The notes under the pieces: generated by a model
What the model saw: only the letters and a program-made list of their open reading frames with translations
The model's database searches: none
Told to the model about the DNA's origin: nothing
In this document: positions 9,140 through 18,505 of the stretch, one piece after another
How the letters are laid out: every line of letters begins with the position of its first letter
How positions within the stretch are numbered: position 1 is the first letter of the stretch
NCBI GenBank assembly: GCA_023389155.1
Contig: JAEWEV010000033.1
Location: forward strand, 112,027 to 176,026
Reading direction: 5' to 3'
DNA: 64,000 nt
Source of the DNA: Pseudomonadota bacterium
GTDB taxonomy: Bacteria; Pseudomonadota; Gammaproteobacteria; Burkholderiales; Burkholderiaceae_B
Position numbers and translations under genes: made by a program

Positions 9140-9952
9140 TTCCCAGACAACCAGCAGCTTGCCGTCCTTGATCGGATGGGGCATGGTCTGGCTGTATATG
9201 CCGTAAGTGGCAAACAGATTCTCGCGCGTCAGCACGCGCGTCGGCACATCGCAGGTGACGAGCTCTCCGTCAGCCAGAAGCGCGATGCGATCGCAATATT
9301 GTGCCGCCAGGTTAATGTCATGAACAATGACCAGCACGCCGACCTGATCCCGGTGCGCCAAACCAGACACAATGCGGAAGAATTCGTGCTGGTGCTTGGG
9401 GTCCAGCGCCGAGGTAGGCTCATCCATCAGAAGATAACGCGTTTGTGCCTCGTGGCGTCGCCCCAGCAACTGGACCAGTACGCGGGCGAACTGCACGCGC
9501 TGTTTTTCCCCGCCTGACAGCGTCACCCAGGAACGTCCCAGCAATTGCTCCACGCCTGCGGTTTCCGCGGCATGCTGCAACAGGGTCCGGGCTTCGTCCG
9601 GAGCCATTTCAGGAAAAGGATACAACCCCATCTGGATGATCTCATCAACACCCAGGTCAAAGGTCAACCCGCTGCCTTGCGGCAACACCGCACGCTGACG
9701 GGCCTGTTCACGAGCCGACTGCGATGAGACCTCGTGTCCATTGATGTAAATGACACCCGTATCGTGTGTCCCGGTTTCCTGGCTCTCCTGGGCAAGAATG
9801 GACAGCAACGTGGACTTGCCGGCGCCATTGGCGCCCAGCAACGCAAGCACTTCGCCTCGCCTGATGTCGATTGAAATATCGCGCAGAACCTGTCTCTGTC
9901 CACGTGTTGCGCAAAGACCTTCACCGCGCATGCATTGTTCAGCAGCGCTCAT
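9137..9952 (-). CDS. hmuV: Heme ABC transporter ATP-binding protein HmuV (BhuV)
   Basis: Cytoplasmic ATPase of 271 aa powering heme import. Walker A 'GANGAGKST', signature 'LSGGEKQRVQFAR', Walker B 'YLLMDEPTSALD' and the H-loop in 'VIVHDINLAA' are all intact. The ATG at 9952 overlaps the hmuU stop (ATGA) and is preferred over an upstream start at 9979 that would lie inside hmuU. Last gene of the heme operon. Confidence 0.94.
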   Translation of the reverse strand: MSAAEQCMRGEGLCATRGQRQVLRDISIDIRRGEVLALLGANGAGKSTLLSILAQESQETGTHDTGVIYINGHEVSSQSAREQARQRAVLPQGSGLTFDLGVDEIIQMGLYPFPEMAPDEARTLLQHAAETAGVEQLLGRSWVTLSGGEKQRVQFARVLVQLLGRRHEAQTRYLLMDEPTSALDPKHQHEFFRIVSGLAHRDQVGVLVIVHDINLAAQYCDRIALLADGELVTCDVPTRVLTRENLFATYGIYSQTMPHPIKDGKLLVVWE

Positions 9953-10959
9953 CGCATATTCCTTTTTACCAGCAACCACAAAAAGAACGGGCCACCGATC
10001 AGACTGGTGACCAGACCGATGGGCAGTTCGGCAGGAATGACCACGACACGGGCCAGCCAGTCAGCCAGCACCAGCGCCAGCGCGCCGCCGGCCAGCGATG
10101 CAGGCAGCAGATGACGATGGTTGGCTCCCATGATCATGCGCAGGCAATGCGGCACCACCAGCCCCACAAAGCCGATCCCCCCGGTGACAGCCACCAGTGG
10201 CCCGACGACTAGCGCAATACCGACAATCAGCCGACGGCGCAGGCTTTTCATGGAGAAACCCAGGTGTGTGACCTCGCGCTCGCCCAGCAACAGGGCATTG
10301 AGCGCGCGCCATTCACGACACAGTAGCAGACACACCAGAACGACCCATGGTCCGAGCAGCCCGATCGTATTCCAGTTTGCCGACGCCAGGCTACCCATGC
10401 CCCAGAAGGTCAGGTCTCGCAACTGTGTGTCGGTGGCGATATACGTCAGCAGCCCGATCAGGCTGCCTGAAATGGCATTGATGGCAATACCGGCCAGAAG
10501 AAGGCCCGCGACACCCGCGTAGCGCCTGCCAACGAGATAGGCCAGCCAGGTACTGAGCAGACTGCCGGCGAAAGCAGAAAATGAAATTATCCAGAAACCT
10601 GCGGCGGTCAGGACAATCGCTGAAACAGCGCCAAGCGCCGCCCCCGCAGACACGCCGATAAGGCCGGGTTCAGCTAGCGGATTGCGAAACAGCGCCTGCA
10701 TGACAACGCCAGACAGTGCAAGTGCCGCCCCGGTAATAATACCGAATACAACGCGCGGCAGGCGGATATCAAAAAACACCTGGCGCAGCAGCTGCGTTTC
10801 ATCCCCTTGCCCGCCCGTAATGACAGGCCACCATTGCTGCACGGGAATAACGACCGCCCCGCTTACACTGCCCAGAATGACCGCAGCAAGAAGCACCAGC
10901 AACAGAATAGCAAAGGATTTTCTGACTCTGCCCTGCCCTGGTGCAGCGTTAATTTGCAT
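9949..10959 (-). CDS. hmuU: Heme ABC transporter permease HmuU (BhuU)
   Basis: FecCD-family inner-membrane permease of 336 aa with about nine to ten hydrophobic helices and the family runs 'RLPRVVFGIITGAALALSGVVMQ' (split here by eye into 'RLPRV' and 'GAALALSGVVMQ') and 'GLVVPHCLRMIMG', the latter contacting the ATPase. Start overlaps the hmuT stop by 11 bases and its stop overlaps hmuV by four, so the transporter subunits are translationally coupled. Confidence 0.94.
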   Translation of the reverse strand: MQINAAPGQGRVRKSFAILLLVLLAAVILGSVSGAVVIPVQQWWPVITGGQGDETQLLRQVFFDIRLPRVVFGIITGAALALSGVVMQALFRNPLAEPGLIGVSAGAALGAVSAIVLTAAGFWIISFSAFAGSLLSTWLAYLVGRRYAGVAGLLLAGIAINAISGSLIGLLTYIATDTQLRDLTFWGMGSLASANWNTIGLLGPWVVLVCLLLCREWRALNALLLGEREVTHLGFSMKSLRRRLIVGIALVVGPLVAVTGGIGFVGLVVPHCLRMIMGANHRHLLPASLAGGALALVLADWLARVVVIPAELPIGLVTSLIGGPFFLWLLVKRNMR

Positions 10960-11797
10960 GACCTGCAGCAGCCTTCAATTGCGAAATCGCGACACTGACA
11001 CGCGGGCCCATGCCCAATGCCAGCAAGTCGTCCATGACCACGATCCGATTATTTTTGACAGCCGGCGTAAAAGCGATGGCAGGATCGGCCTTGAATTTAT
11101 CTATGCCACCTGCAGCTTCCAGTGACCCCTTGGTCACGATAATCATTTCTGGCTTAAGCGCCAGCAGGCTTTCTGCTGATACCGGTTTGTAACCCCGCTG
11201 AGATTTGAGCACATTATCCAGGCCCGCCATTTCCATGATCGCACTGGCAGTGGTATCGCCTCCTGCCATAAGTTTGGAACCGGTGCGATTCAGGATCAGA
11301 ACGGTACGAAGGTTCTCGCTGGGTCTGGCCTGCGCTTCCTTCAGTTTTGCCTGGATGTCATCTGTCAGCGCCTGGCCTTTTTCCGGCACGTTCAGTGCCT
11401 TGGCAATTTGCTCAATTCGCTCATACAGCGATTCAATGCTTGGCTTGTCAGACACCGTCACAACGTCAACGCCCACAGAGCGTACTTTATCCAACGATGC
11501 CGCAGGGCCGGCATTTTCCGATGCGATCACCAGATCAGGCTTGAGTGAAAGCACCCCTTCTGCAGGCACCGCACGATAGTATCCGACACGCGGCAGTTTG
11601 GTGGCCGCCTCGGGATAGAGGCTGGACTGATCGTCGGCGACGAGCTTGCCCTGCATGCCCAGGTCGTAAATGATTTCGGTGACAGTTCCCCCCAGAGACA
11701 CAATGCGCTGTACCTCTGCGGCCATACTGGATCCGGCGCAGAATATTCCTGCGGCGGCCAGTACGGCCAGGGAACGGGTGATGACAGCTTTCTTCAT
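10949..11797 (-). CDS. hmuT: Periplasmic heme-binding protein HmuT (BhuT)
   Basis: Substrate-binding protein handing heme from the outer-membrane receptor to HmuUV. A Sec signal peptide precedes 'AAEVQRIVSLGG'; there is no lipobox Cys at the cleavage site. The likely heme-ligand tyrosine is in 'RVGYYRAVPAEG', where ShuT/PhuT-type proteins place it. Two starts are plausible: ATG 11797 (used; GGAA seven bases upstream) and ATG 11812, five codons earlier, also with a GGAA. Heme specificity comes from the operon context. Confidence 0.92.
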   Translation of the reverse strand: MKKAVITRSLAVLAAAGIFCAGSSMAAEVQRIVSLGGTVTEIIYDLGMQGKLVADDQSSLYPEAATKLPRVGYYRAVPAEGVLSLKPDLVIASENAGPAASLDKVRSVGVDVVTVSDKPSIESLYERIEQIAKALNVPEKGQALTDDIQAKLKEAQARPSENLRTVLILNRTGSKLMAGGDTTASAIMEMAGLDNVLKSQRGYKPVSAESLLALKPEMIIVTKGSLEAAGGIDKFKADPAIAFTPAVKNNRIVVMDDLLALGMGPRVSVAISQLKAAAGHAN

Positions 11798-11831
11798 CGA
11801 TCTGTTCCGCATGATTGATTCCGTAATGCGA

Positions 11832-12869
11832 TTACGCTGCCAGCGGCTGCTTGCAGAGTGACTCCAGCAACTCACGCCATTCCTTGATCTCGGGCACGCC
11901 AGGCTTGCGGGCGCCGAAGAACTGTACAATCTGTTCACCATTTTCAGCAAAGCCTTCCAGCGAAGTCACCCATCCGTCTTCGGTTGGTTTGTTCACGATC
12001 CATGTACTATGGATGGCCGTTGTATCCAGGTGCAGATTGAATTTCGGATCCAGAATATTGAACCAGGGGCCGGTACGCACCAGCTTCTTCACGGGGCCGG
12101 AATGAATCTGGATAATTCCCTTGTTACCCACGAAACACATGATAGCCAGATCGGTTTCTGCAGCTTTCTGCAGCATGTTTTCGATAGCCTCATTATCCAC
12201 GCGCTGGGCCAAATCTTCACCGGCACTTTCCAGCACCTGCAAACGGGGCAGGTTCCATTTCTTCAGCAAGCCCGCGAAATCGTGCGTATCGGTCATGCCA
12301 AGCCAATCTTCACGAAGTGACTCGGGCGCCTCTGTCGCATAGGCTTTAGGTGCGGCCGGTGTGGTATCGACGGCTTCCGGTTGCTGATTCTGCGCACGGA
12401 ATTTTTCAACCAGCGCATCATAGGCCGCCATATCTGTCTGTTCGGTACAGTAAACCTTGTGCAATGCCAGGCCAGCGCGATCAAAGAACTGAATGCTCTT
12501 GCGCCCATTCTGTGTGACGGCCCAGGTGAATTTCCAGCTTGAGAAAAATACGCGCAGGTCAAGGTCGGCACCCAGCACCAGTCCAACGGGGCCGTGTCCC
12601 ACTTTTACAGACTCGTAGCGGCCATGACGTTCATGAACACACCATTCATTGCGTGTCAGCAGCATCACTTCGCCCATTGTCTGCAACTCTTTGAAAATCG
12701 TCTGCGCCGTACCCTCCAGCAAAACGGCCTGGATATCGCCACACTGGGCAGCCACCAGTTCCATTTCACTGACATTGAGTTTTTCCGCCGCGTTGCGGAC
12801 GCGAATTTTTGGTTCTTCCTGCACCAGCGCATCATAACGGGCTTTCAATTCGCTATTCTTTTCTGTCAT
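11832..12869 (-). CDS. hmuS: Hemin-degrading factor / heme chaperone HmuS (BhuS)
   Basis: Cytoplasmic protein of 345 aa, standard length for HemS/ChuS/HmuS, made of two related halves (about 1-180 and 190-345), each with the pattern '..GFAENGEQIVQFFGARKPGVPE' or its counterpart. These proteins accept incoming heme and store or degrade it. It sits between the receptor and hmuT, as in Bordetella bhuRSTUV. Confidence 0.94.
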   Translation of the reverse strand: MTEKNSELKARYDALVQEEPKIRVRNAAEKLNVSEMELVAAQCGDIQAVLLEGTAQTIFKELQTMGEVMLLTRNEWCVHERHGRYESVKVGHGPVGLVLGADLDLRVFFSSWKFTWAVTQNGRKSIQFFDRAGLALHKVYCTEQTDMAAYDALVEKFRAQNQQPEAVDTTPAAPKAYATEAPESLREDWLGMTDTHDFAGLLKKWNLPRLQVLESAGEDLAQRVDNEAIENMLQKAAETDLAIMCFVGNKGIIQIHSGPVKKLVRTGPWFNILDPKFNLHLDTTAIHSTWIVNKPTEDGWVTSLEGFAENGEQIVQFFGARKPGVPEIKEWRELLESLCKQPLAA

Positions 12870-12905
12870 TGGTATATCTCTCTTATAAGTAAACTAAATG
12901 ATTTC

Positions 12906-12933
12906 AACCGGGCAGTCCTGCGACGGCCCGGTT
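12906..12933 (-). promoter_or_regulatory. Intercistronic stem-loop between heme receptor and hmuS
   Basis: Perfect 8-bp inverted repeat AACCGGGC / GCCCGGTT with a 12-base loop, in the 84-base gap between the receptor stop and the hmuS start. No T-run follows. It could stabilise the upstream receptor message or reduce read-through into hmuSTUV. Confidence 0.55.
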
Positions 12934-12953
12934 GCGCTCAACACTACAGACGA

Positions 12954-15281
12954 TCAGTACTGATAGCTGACAGATACGCGTACGTAACGCCCCGCTTCGG
13001 AGTAATAATCGACAGGCCGCGCAATAGCGCTTGGACCGGCGGTGGGCACGTTCAACGCATTCCAGTATTTTTTGTCAAACAGGTTCACTACGCTGACCTG
13101 GAATTTCACGCCTTTCATTGCAGCAGGCGCCCACCAGCCGTGTACATCGAGCGTGCCGTAGCCTGGCGCCTTGAAGTCTTCGTGGGTCACATCACCCCCG
13201 ACTTCCGGATACTGCACTTTATCGCGTTTGTTAGCCAGTGTCCACACCGTTTCTGCTCCCCACTGTGCTGTTTTATAGCCCAGTGCCAGGGTGCCCTTCA
13301 GAGGTGCCACCGAATTCAGATGCTGGCCGGTTTCCAGATCTTTGCCGACGGTCCATGCTGCCGTGGCGCGGGTATATAGATTATCGTTGATATTCCAGTA
13401 ACCCATGGCTTCAGCACCGTAGATGCGCACCCGGTCGCGGTTGGCATAGGTGGTTACGCCGTTCGGGTACAGACCCTGCTGCATCATCGCGTAAAACGGC
13501 GAGTCCGGGCCGACAGGAATATCCTCGTCAATAAAGTTTTTGTAGCGGGTTTCAAAGATATTCAGAGAACCGCCAACCGTTTGCCCTTTCGCCTGAAAGC
13601 CCAGTTCCCAGCCACGGCTGCGCTCGGCTTCAAGATCGGGATCGCCCTTGCGCATATAGTTGGCCGGTGATCCGTATTGCAGGAATAGCTCCGGTGCTGT
13701 CGGTGCACGATAGCCATAGCCGTAACGTGCAGTCAGACTGTAAATATCAGACGCATTCCAGACGAATTCCAGCGATGGCGAAACCTGGCTTCCACTGCGG
13801 TTACGCAGTTCGCTTTCGTATCCATTCTCGTTGGTAGAAAAGCCACCACCCGTTTTGGGCTTGCGCGACCAGCTGTCATAACGCAGCGCTGGAGTCAGTT
13901 CAAACTGATCGTTGTTCCACATGAAGGTGTGGCTGGCCGACAGAGACAGATCGCGACTTTTCACTTTCGGCGTGTCGCCCTGGTTCGAATGAAGGAATTC
14001 GCAAGTGCGAGGACCCATAGGAGCAGGAATATAAGGAGGCACAACCGGGCAATTATCTACACCGGCAGAATACTGTTCGTAAGTATCCTGTGCGTAAGTG
14101 CCGGCCACAACCCAGTGACCACGCAAGGCGTCATTACCCCAATATCCACCCGCGTTCAGGTTAGCACCCCAACCCTTCTGTTCAATGCTGTTATCGCGCT
14201 CATAAACACCACTCGGGTAGCCATACATGAACGGATCACCCGGTATATTGGCGCGCGCATCTTTCTTGCGGATGGCGCGCTGATTATTTTCAAGCTTCGT
14301 TTTGCTCCAGTAAAGCTGAACACCCGCCTGATCCAGCGAAGAATATGCCTGAGTGGACTTGTAGTTGTAATCTGCCCAGACACGATCGCGCTGAAGGCGT
14401 TCGATCAGGCTATTGTCACCAATCCCATAGGTTGGGGTGTTCTGCTCGTGTTGCATGTCAATATCGCGATCAAAACGGAACGAGCTGGCGCCCAGACCCA
14501 CGTTATGACCTGGCGCAAGTTCATGCTCAAGTCTAAGGCCCACATTTTTACTGGTGTAGTCGGCAGGATTCTTTTTGGTCCGGGTAGCGCCATAGCCGCC
14601 AATATCTCCGCCATTGCGGGCCTCGCTGCCGGTCGTGACGCCATATTGCAAAAGCATCTTGGTTGATGCCCCCAGGCGTGCTGCAAAGGCCATATCCCCG
14701 CCGATACTGTCGTCCAGCCCGTCATGCGTACCCTTGATCAGGAAACCCATATCCTTGCCGTCGGTCAGAAGATCGTCCGGACGCAGGCCACGAAGGATAA
14801 CCGTACCTGCCAAGGCAGAAGCACTTCCTGCTCCGGCCCCCCGCACCACATCCACCGATGACAGGGTGTTGAAATTGACGGATTCCAGTCCGCCCTTCAC
14901 GCCGCGACTGCCATCCTGTAGCCATGGCAGCGGAATCCCGTCTTCCAGAATTCGCACGCGATTGCCATCCAGACCGCGCAGATTCACGCTGTTATTATCC
15001 CGATTGAAATCAAGGCCAGGAATCAGCCGACCAAGATCGGACCAGTTTTGCACCTGATTATCGGAGATTTCTGCGGCAGTGGTCGTGGTTTCCCAGCTGG
15101 GTGCCGGCGCTTCGTCCTGAGCGCGAACCGTACCCAGGCGGGGTACGGCACTTGACGCAGCAGGGCTTTCAGCCGTTGACGCTGTCGCGCCCGTAACGGT
15201 CTGGCCATAAGCAAGGCCTGCGCTACAAAGCACGGACGCAAGCACTGTCAGACGAAAGGGTGAAGTGAATACTGTTTTCAT
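12954..15281 (-). CDS. TonB-dependent heme receptor (BhuR/HmuR-like)
   Basis: Outer-membrane heme/hemoprotein receptor of 775 aa: signal peptide to about residue 27, an N-terminal Ala/Ser-rich stretch, a plug ('NSVNLRGLDGNRVRILEDGIPL', 'SSVDVVRGAGAGSASALAGTV') and a barrel ending 'VRVSVSYQY'. A FRAP-like box is present ('YRAPTAPELF') and an NPNL-like box ('GDPDLEAE'), but no His lies between them, unlike typical heme receptors. There is no N-terminal sigma-regulator signalling domain. ATG 15281 is preferred over 15332 because the signal peptide starts there. A Fur box lies upstream. Confidence 0.9.
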   Translation of the reverse strand: MKTVFTSPFRLTVLASVLCSAGLAYGQTVTGATASTAESPAASSAVPRLGTVRAQDEAPAPSWETTTTAAEISDNQVQNWSDLGRLIPGLDFNRDNNSVNLRGLDGNRVRILEDGIPLPWLQDGSRGVKGGLESVNFNTLSSVDVVRGAGAGSASALAGTVILRGLRPDDLLTDGKDMGFLIKGTHDGLDDSIGGDMAFAARLGASTKMLLQYGVTTGSEARNGGDIGGYGATRTKKNPADYTSKNVGLRLEHELAPGHNVGLGASSFRFDRDIDMQHEQNTPTYGIGDNSLIERLQRDRVWADYNYKSTQAYSSLDQAGVQLYWSKTKLENNQRAIRKKDARANIPGDPFMYGYPSGVYERDNSIEQKGWGANLNAGGYWGNDALRGHWVVAGTYAQDTYEQYSAGVDNCPVVPPYIPAPMGPRTCEFLHSNQGDTPKVKSRDLSLSASHTFMWNNDQFELTPALRYDSWSRKPKTGGGFSTNENGYESELRNRSGSQVSPSLEFVWNASDIYSLTARYGYGYRAPTAPELFLQYGSPANYMRKGDPDLEAERSRGWELGFQAKGQTVGGSLNIFETRYKNFIDEDIPVGPDSPFYAMMQQGLYPNGVTTYANRDRVRIYGAEAMGYWNINDNLYTRATAAWTVGKDLETGQHLNSVAPLKGTLALGYKTAQWGAETVWTLANKRDKVQYPEVGGDVTHEDFKAPGYGTLDVHGWWAPAAMKGVKFQVSVVNLFDKKYWNALNVPTAGPSAIARPVDYYSEAGRYVRVSVSYQY

Positions 15282-15333
15282 AAAGGCTAAGTCGTTGTAT
15301 GAGTGTGGCACCAAATCGCAAATCAATGACATG

Positions 15334-15355
15334 GCCTGGATATGAATCTCCAGGC
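15334..15355 (-). promoter_or_regulatory. Leader hairpin of the heme receptor mRNA
   Basis: Inverted repeat GCCTGGA / TCCAGGC with an eight-base loop, between the Fur box and the receptor start codon. Role unknown. Confidence 0.4.
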
Positions 15356-15404
15356 ACGATCAAATCCGGGATACACATTGAAATAACTGAAACGAAAGAG
15401 TACT

Positions 15405-15423
15405 CTTAATGATAACAATTATC
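15405..15423 (-). promoter_or_regulatory. Fur box upstream of the heme receptor operon
   Basis: Plus-strand CTTAATGATAACAATTATC agrees with the 19-bp Fur consensus GATAATGATAATCATTATC at 15 of 19 positions, with both half-sites kept. It lies about 124 bases before the receptor ATG, so the heme operon is probably repressed by Fur-iron. Confidence 0.75.
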
Positions 15424-15747
15424 AATTAGATTGTCGTTTATTTCTGAATTAACCGGGATTTCTGTGGCATTTCGTACCCGTTTTGCAAAAATCGCCACCC
15501 TTTGACTCAACGCGCAAAGGGTAGTTGCGCAAGCGCTTTTACGCCCCATCGTTACAATCTAAGCCGTTATTTTTGTAATTTTGAATGTCTGCCGGCTTAG
15601 GGAGCGGCTTCTCTTCTCATCTTCTCAAGACCGAAAGCCTTTTGCGGAAGGAGGTATTCCGTTTGCCGCATGCTGCCTGATCGCCTCTAACACAAATGCT
15701 AAGGCACACTACCGCCTGCTGGGCCGAAACCGGTCTGCTTGAATCGA
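15424..15747. other. Gene-free region with clustered palindromes
   Basis: No supported gene between the heme receptor promoter and the patatin gene. It holds TTTTGCAAAA (15481-15490), an 8-bp inverted repeat ACCCTTTG (15497-15504) / CAAAGGGT (15515-15522), and TTGCGCAA (15525-15532), all within 52 bases. No hurI/hurR-type sigma and anti-sigma genes are present here. Confidence 0.6.
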
Positions 15748-17238
15748 CTAGCCGCCCGAATAGAAACTGGCAGGGACACCGTGAGATCGTGCTGCACCGT
15801 CCGGGTTGCGCATATCATTTTGCTGATCATCGGAAGTCGAGTCAGGCTGCGGACTCGAAGCAGGAATGTCCGGCATCGAGGCCCCCAGGCTTTGCAACAA
15901 TTTTCGATACTCGACGTTGTTGCGCAACGTTTGCCTGCCGGCTTCGATAAGCGCATCCACATCCTTGCGTTTAACGGTAAAGAGGGTCGGAATGCGAAGT
16001 AAATGCTGGCGTGGCACGGACAGTCCCGCTGGCGCATCACGCAGGCTGACAGGTACCACATGCAGTTGCGCATCCGGTGCCAGCAGAGCTTTCAATTGAG
16101 GACTGAGCGATTGTTTCATTTCTGCCCACTGCCTTCCCGTGTCCTCTACCATCTGCATGGTTTCCTTGGTAACGCGCCCCGAGGTGCTGAACATGATGGT
16201 ATCAAAGACTTCAGACAGCGTCGGCACATTTTCACTTTTGTCGATGTTGACGCTAGGATCACGTTCGGCATTCACCACGACAAGCACGACTTTCTTTACC
16301 GATCCGCGGCTGACCAGATCCCGCCGCAACTGACCAACCCCCAGCGTGACACGGTCCATCAGGCTTCGCACGCCCAGATTGTCCGACAGCCCTCCATCCA
16401 CCAGATGAATGTAGGGACGATTCTTGCTGTCCAGATAACTCAGCACATCGGAGCGATAGGTGCGCATCCGGTAGTTGCCCTGCAAACGTAAGACCTCCTC
16501 GCGCTTCCTGGCCGAATATTCACATTGCCCGGCGTAATTTTTCAGTGTCAGGGGCGACAGTATGATGGGCACCGCCGCTGACGATGCTACCGCGAAAGAA
16601 AGAGGCACTTTCCGGATGTCCGCACACAAGGTCGCAAACTGGTCGGGCGAAAATTCGAAACTGGTCCCTTGGGAAAGATCAGTCGCCAGGACGATCAGAT
16701 CTGCATGCGGATTGCGGTAAAGATCTTCATATGTTTTGCCGTCGTAGAGCGCATCCAGTTTCTCTGCCAGAACATGTCCGCGCCCCAGCGTGGGCGATAC
16801 CGCCGCCGCATAATTACGGGGATTGAGAATGGCAGACACCAGGCTTTGCTGAAAGTCCTTGTACAGGTAATCCTTCTTGAAATCTGAAAATGTTTTGTTG
16901 CCGTTCAGGGCATAATACGTGGCGACAATACTGCCGCCGGAAACCCCGCGTACAACGTCAACCTGGCTCAACAGCGTCTGTTCATGCCCGTTCCATGGCA
17001 CTTGTGTATCGGCCATTTCCTTAAGTACACCATAACCGAAAGCCGCAGCCCTGGCTCCGCCGCCGGAAATGCTCAGCACCATCAGGAAAGATGGGTCAGT
17101 CTTCTCGCTCAGCCGAATATTATCAACGCCAGTGCCCGGTGTGCCTTCGGGAAGCGGAGGATTGCGCCAGGGCGTCAGGGATGAGCACGCTGTGAGCGCC
17201 GAAAGCAGGGAAATCGCCAGGAATTTACGCATCTGCAT
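15748..17238 (-). CDS. Patatin-like phospholipase, predicted lipoprotein
   Basis: 496 aa. The N-terminus is a lipoprotein signal with lipobox 'LTAC', so the mature protein is probably anchored in the membrane facing the periplasm. The catalytic dyad of the patatin fold is visible: oxyanion loop 'SGGGARAAAFG', nucleophile 'GVSGG' (GxSxG) and 'VDGGLSDN' (Asp). Family members hydrolyse acyl esters of phospholipids; the substrate is unknown. The last 30 residues ('SSPQPDSTSDDQQ') are polar and disordered-looking. It follows the YnfA gene by 8 bases; a start two codons later (17232) is equally possible. Confidence 0.88.
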   Translation of the reverse strand: MQMRKFLAISLLSALTACSSLTPWRNPPLPEGTPGTGVDNIRLSEKTDPSFLMVLSISGGGARAAAFGYGVLKEMADTQVPWNGHEQTLLSQVDVVRGVSGGSIVATYYALNGNKTFSDFKKDYLYKDFQQSLVSAILNPRNYAAAVSPTLGRGHVLAEKLDALYDGKTYEDLYRNPHADLIVLATDLSQGTSFEFSPDQFATLCADIRKVPLSFAVASSAAVPIILSPLTLKNYAGQCEYSARKREEVLRLQGNYRMRTYRSDVLSYLDSKNRPYIHLVDGGLSDNLGVRSLMDRVTLGVGQLRRDLVSRGSVKKVVLVVVNAERDPSVNIDKSENVPTLSEVFDTIMFSTSGRVTKETMQMVEDTGRQWAEMKQSLSPQLKALLAPDAQLHVVPVSLRDAPAGLSVPRQHLLRIPTLFTVKRKDVDALIEAGRQTLRNNVEYRKLLQSLGASMPDIPASSPQPDSTSDDQQNDMRNPDGAARSHGVPASFYSGG

Positions 17239-17246
17239 GATCGTTG

Positions 17247-17579
17247 TTATTTATCTGTCATGGACCACCCCGATACCATGAGACCCATACCGGCGAGTGC
17301 CAGCAGCAACCCGGCCCACTCAATGCCCGATAGCGAACTTCGGTCCACCACGTTAAGCCATAGCACCGAGATAATGACATAAACTGCGCCGTAGGCAGCA
17401 TAGACTCTGCCAGTCGCGACCGGATGCAGCGTCAGCAACCAGGCAAAGACAACAAGGGTGATTAGTGAAACCGCCAGCGTCCACCATCCACCGTCGCGAC
17501 GCAACCAGTAATAGAACAGATAGCAACCGGCGATCTCTGCAATGGCAGTCAGGATAAACAGGAAGATAACACGCAGCAC
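17247..17579 (-). CDS. YnfA / UPF0060 family small membrane protein
   Basis: 110 aa with four hydrophobic helices and UPF0060 signatures 'IAEIAGCYLFYYWLR' and 'GRVYAAYGAVYVIISVLWL'. The fold is related to small multidrug resistance transporters; YnfA has been proposed to be an efflux protein, but the native role is open. Immediately upstream of the patatin gene on the same strand. Confidence 0.9.
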   Translation of the reverse strand: MLRVIFLFILTAIAEIAGCYLFYYWLRRDGGWWTLAVSLITLVVFAWLLTLHPVATGRVYAAYGAVYVIISVLWLNVVDRSSLSGIEWAGLLLALAGMGLMVSGWSMTDK

Positions 17580-17811
17580 GATCTGTCCCTGAAAGATTGG
17601 AAATTGGGCAAATCATACCTTGTAACCCGCCAATTCGCCAGCGTGTTGGCCTGGTGCTTGCCTTCCTGTTTCTCCATTCGTACAGGCAAATGCTGCAGCC
17701 CGGCGTGGCTGCGGCCACTATTTTGGCCTGTTGCCACCCCCTGACCTTCGGGCGTTCCTCACCTGCATTATTCCACGACTTCGTACTTCCCGGCTTTTCT
17801 TAATTCACAGC

Positions 17812-18345
17812 TTATTTGATGACGCCACACACCATGCGGCCACCGCCACCACCCAGCTCCTTCGGATGATCGGAATAATTATCCCCACCCTCGTGAATCA
17901 TGAGGGCATGCTGCTGCACATCAGACAGGGATTTTAATCTAGGCGCCAGAACTGCGTAAGTCGCTGTTCCATCCTCGGCCACCACAAGGCCTGGCAAATC
18001 CCCCAAGTGCCCTTCATCGCTGTAAGGACCTTCGTGCTTGCCGGTTTTGTTCGGATCCAGATGCCCACCCGCTGCCTGGGCGGGCACGGTTTTGCCATCT
18101 TTTTCAGCGGCATCACAACTGGGATTTTCGTGAACATGGAATCCGTGAACACCAGGCTTGAGTCCTTTCAGATCAGGGGTAAACAGCAAGCCATAAGGCG
18201 TCTCGCTGATCTTGATCTCCCCTGCAGCCTCGCCCACTCCCGTATCGGTCGCTTCGTTCATTGTCACTTCCAGGTCGGCGGCCACGGCCACAGAGATCGC
18301 TCCCATTCCCAACACTCCAGCGAATAACAGCGTTTTCAGTTTCAT
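17812..18345 (-). CDS. sodC: Periplasmic Cu/Zn superoxide dismutase SodC
   Basis: 177 aa with a Sec signal peptide (cleavage near 'VAVAADLEV'). Metal ligands are present: 'HGFHVHENPSC' (Cu His pair), 'GGHLDP', 'HEGPYSDEGHLGDLP' (bridging and Zn ligands), 'LMIHEGGDNYSDHP' and the disulfide partner in 'MVCGVI'. It converts superoxide to peroxide in the periplasm. ATG 18345 follows a good SD (GGAGG, five bases); the TTG four codons upstream is inside that SD. Confidence 0.95.
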   Translation of the reverse strand: MKLKTLLFAGVLGMGAISVAVAADLEVTMNEATDTGVGEAAGEIKISETPYGLLFTPDLKGLKPGVHGFHVHENPSCDAAEKDGKTVPAQAAGGHLDPNKTGKHEGPYSDEGHLGDLPGLVVAEDGTATYAVLAPRLKSLSDVQQHALMIHEGGDNYSDHPKELGGGGGRMVCGVIK

Positions 18346-18505
18346 TGCGTCCTCCAAAAAAAAATCACAACTTGAAAGAAAAGGCTAACACCAGAAGCCG
18401 CAGCCGGATATGGATGTTTCAATTGCTCATAACTGGATGCAAATCTGACATGATTGGTGTCTATTCGCTGACCGTACTGGTTCCTGCATGACGACTGCGC
18501 AGTCC

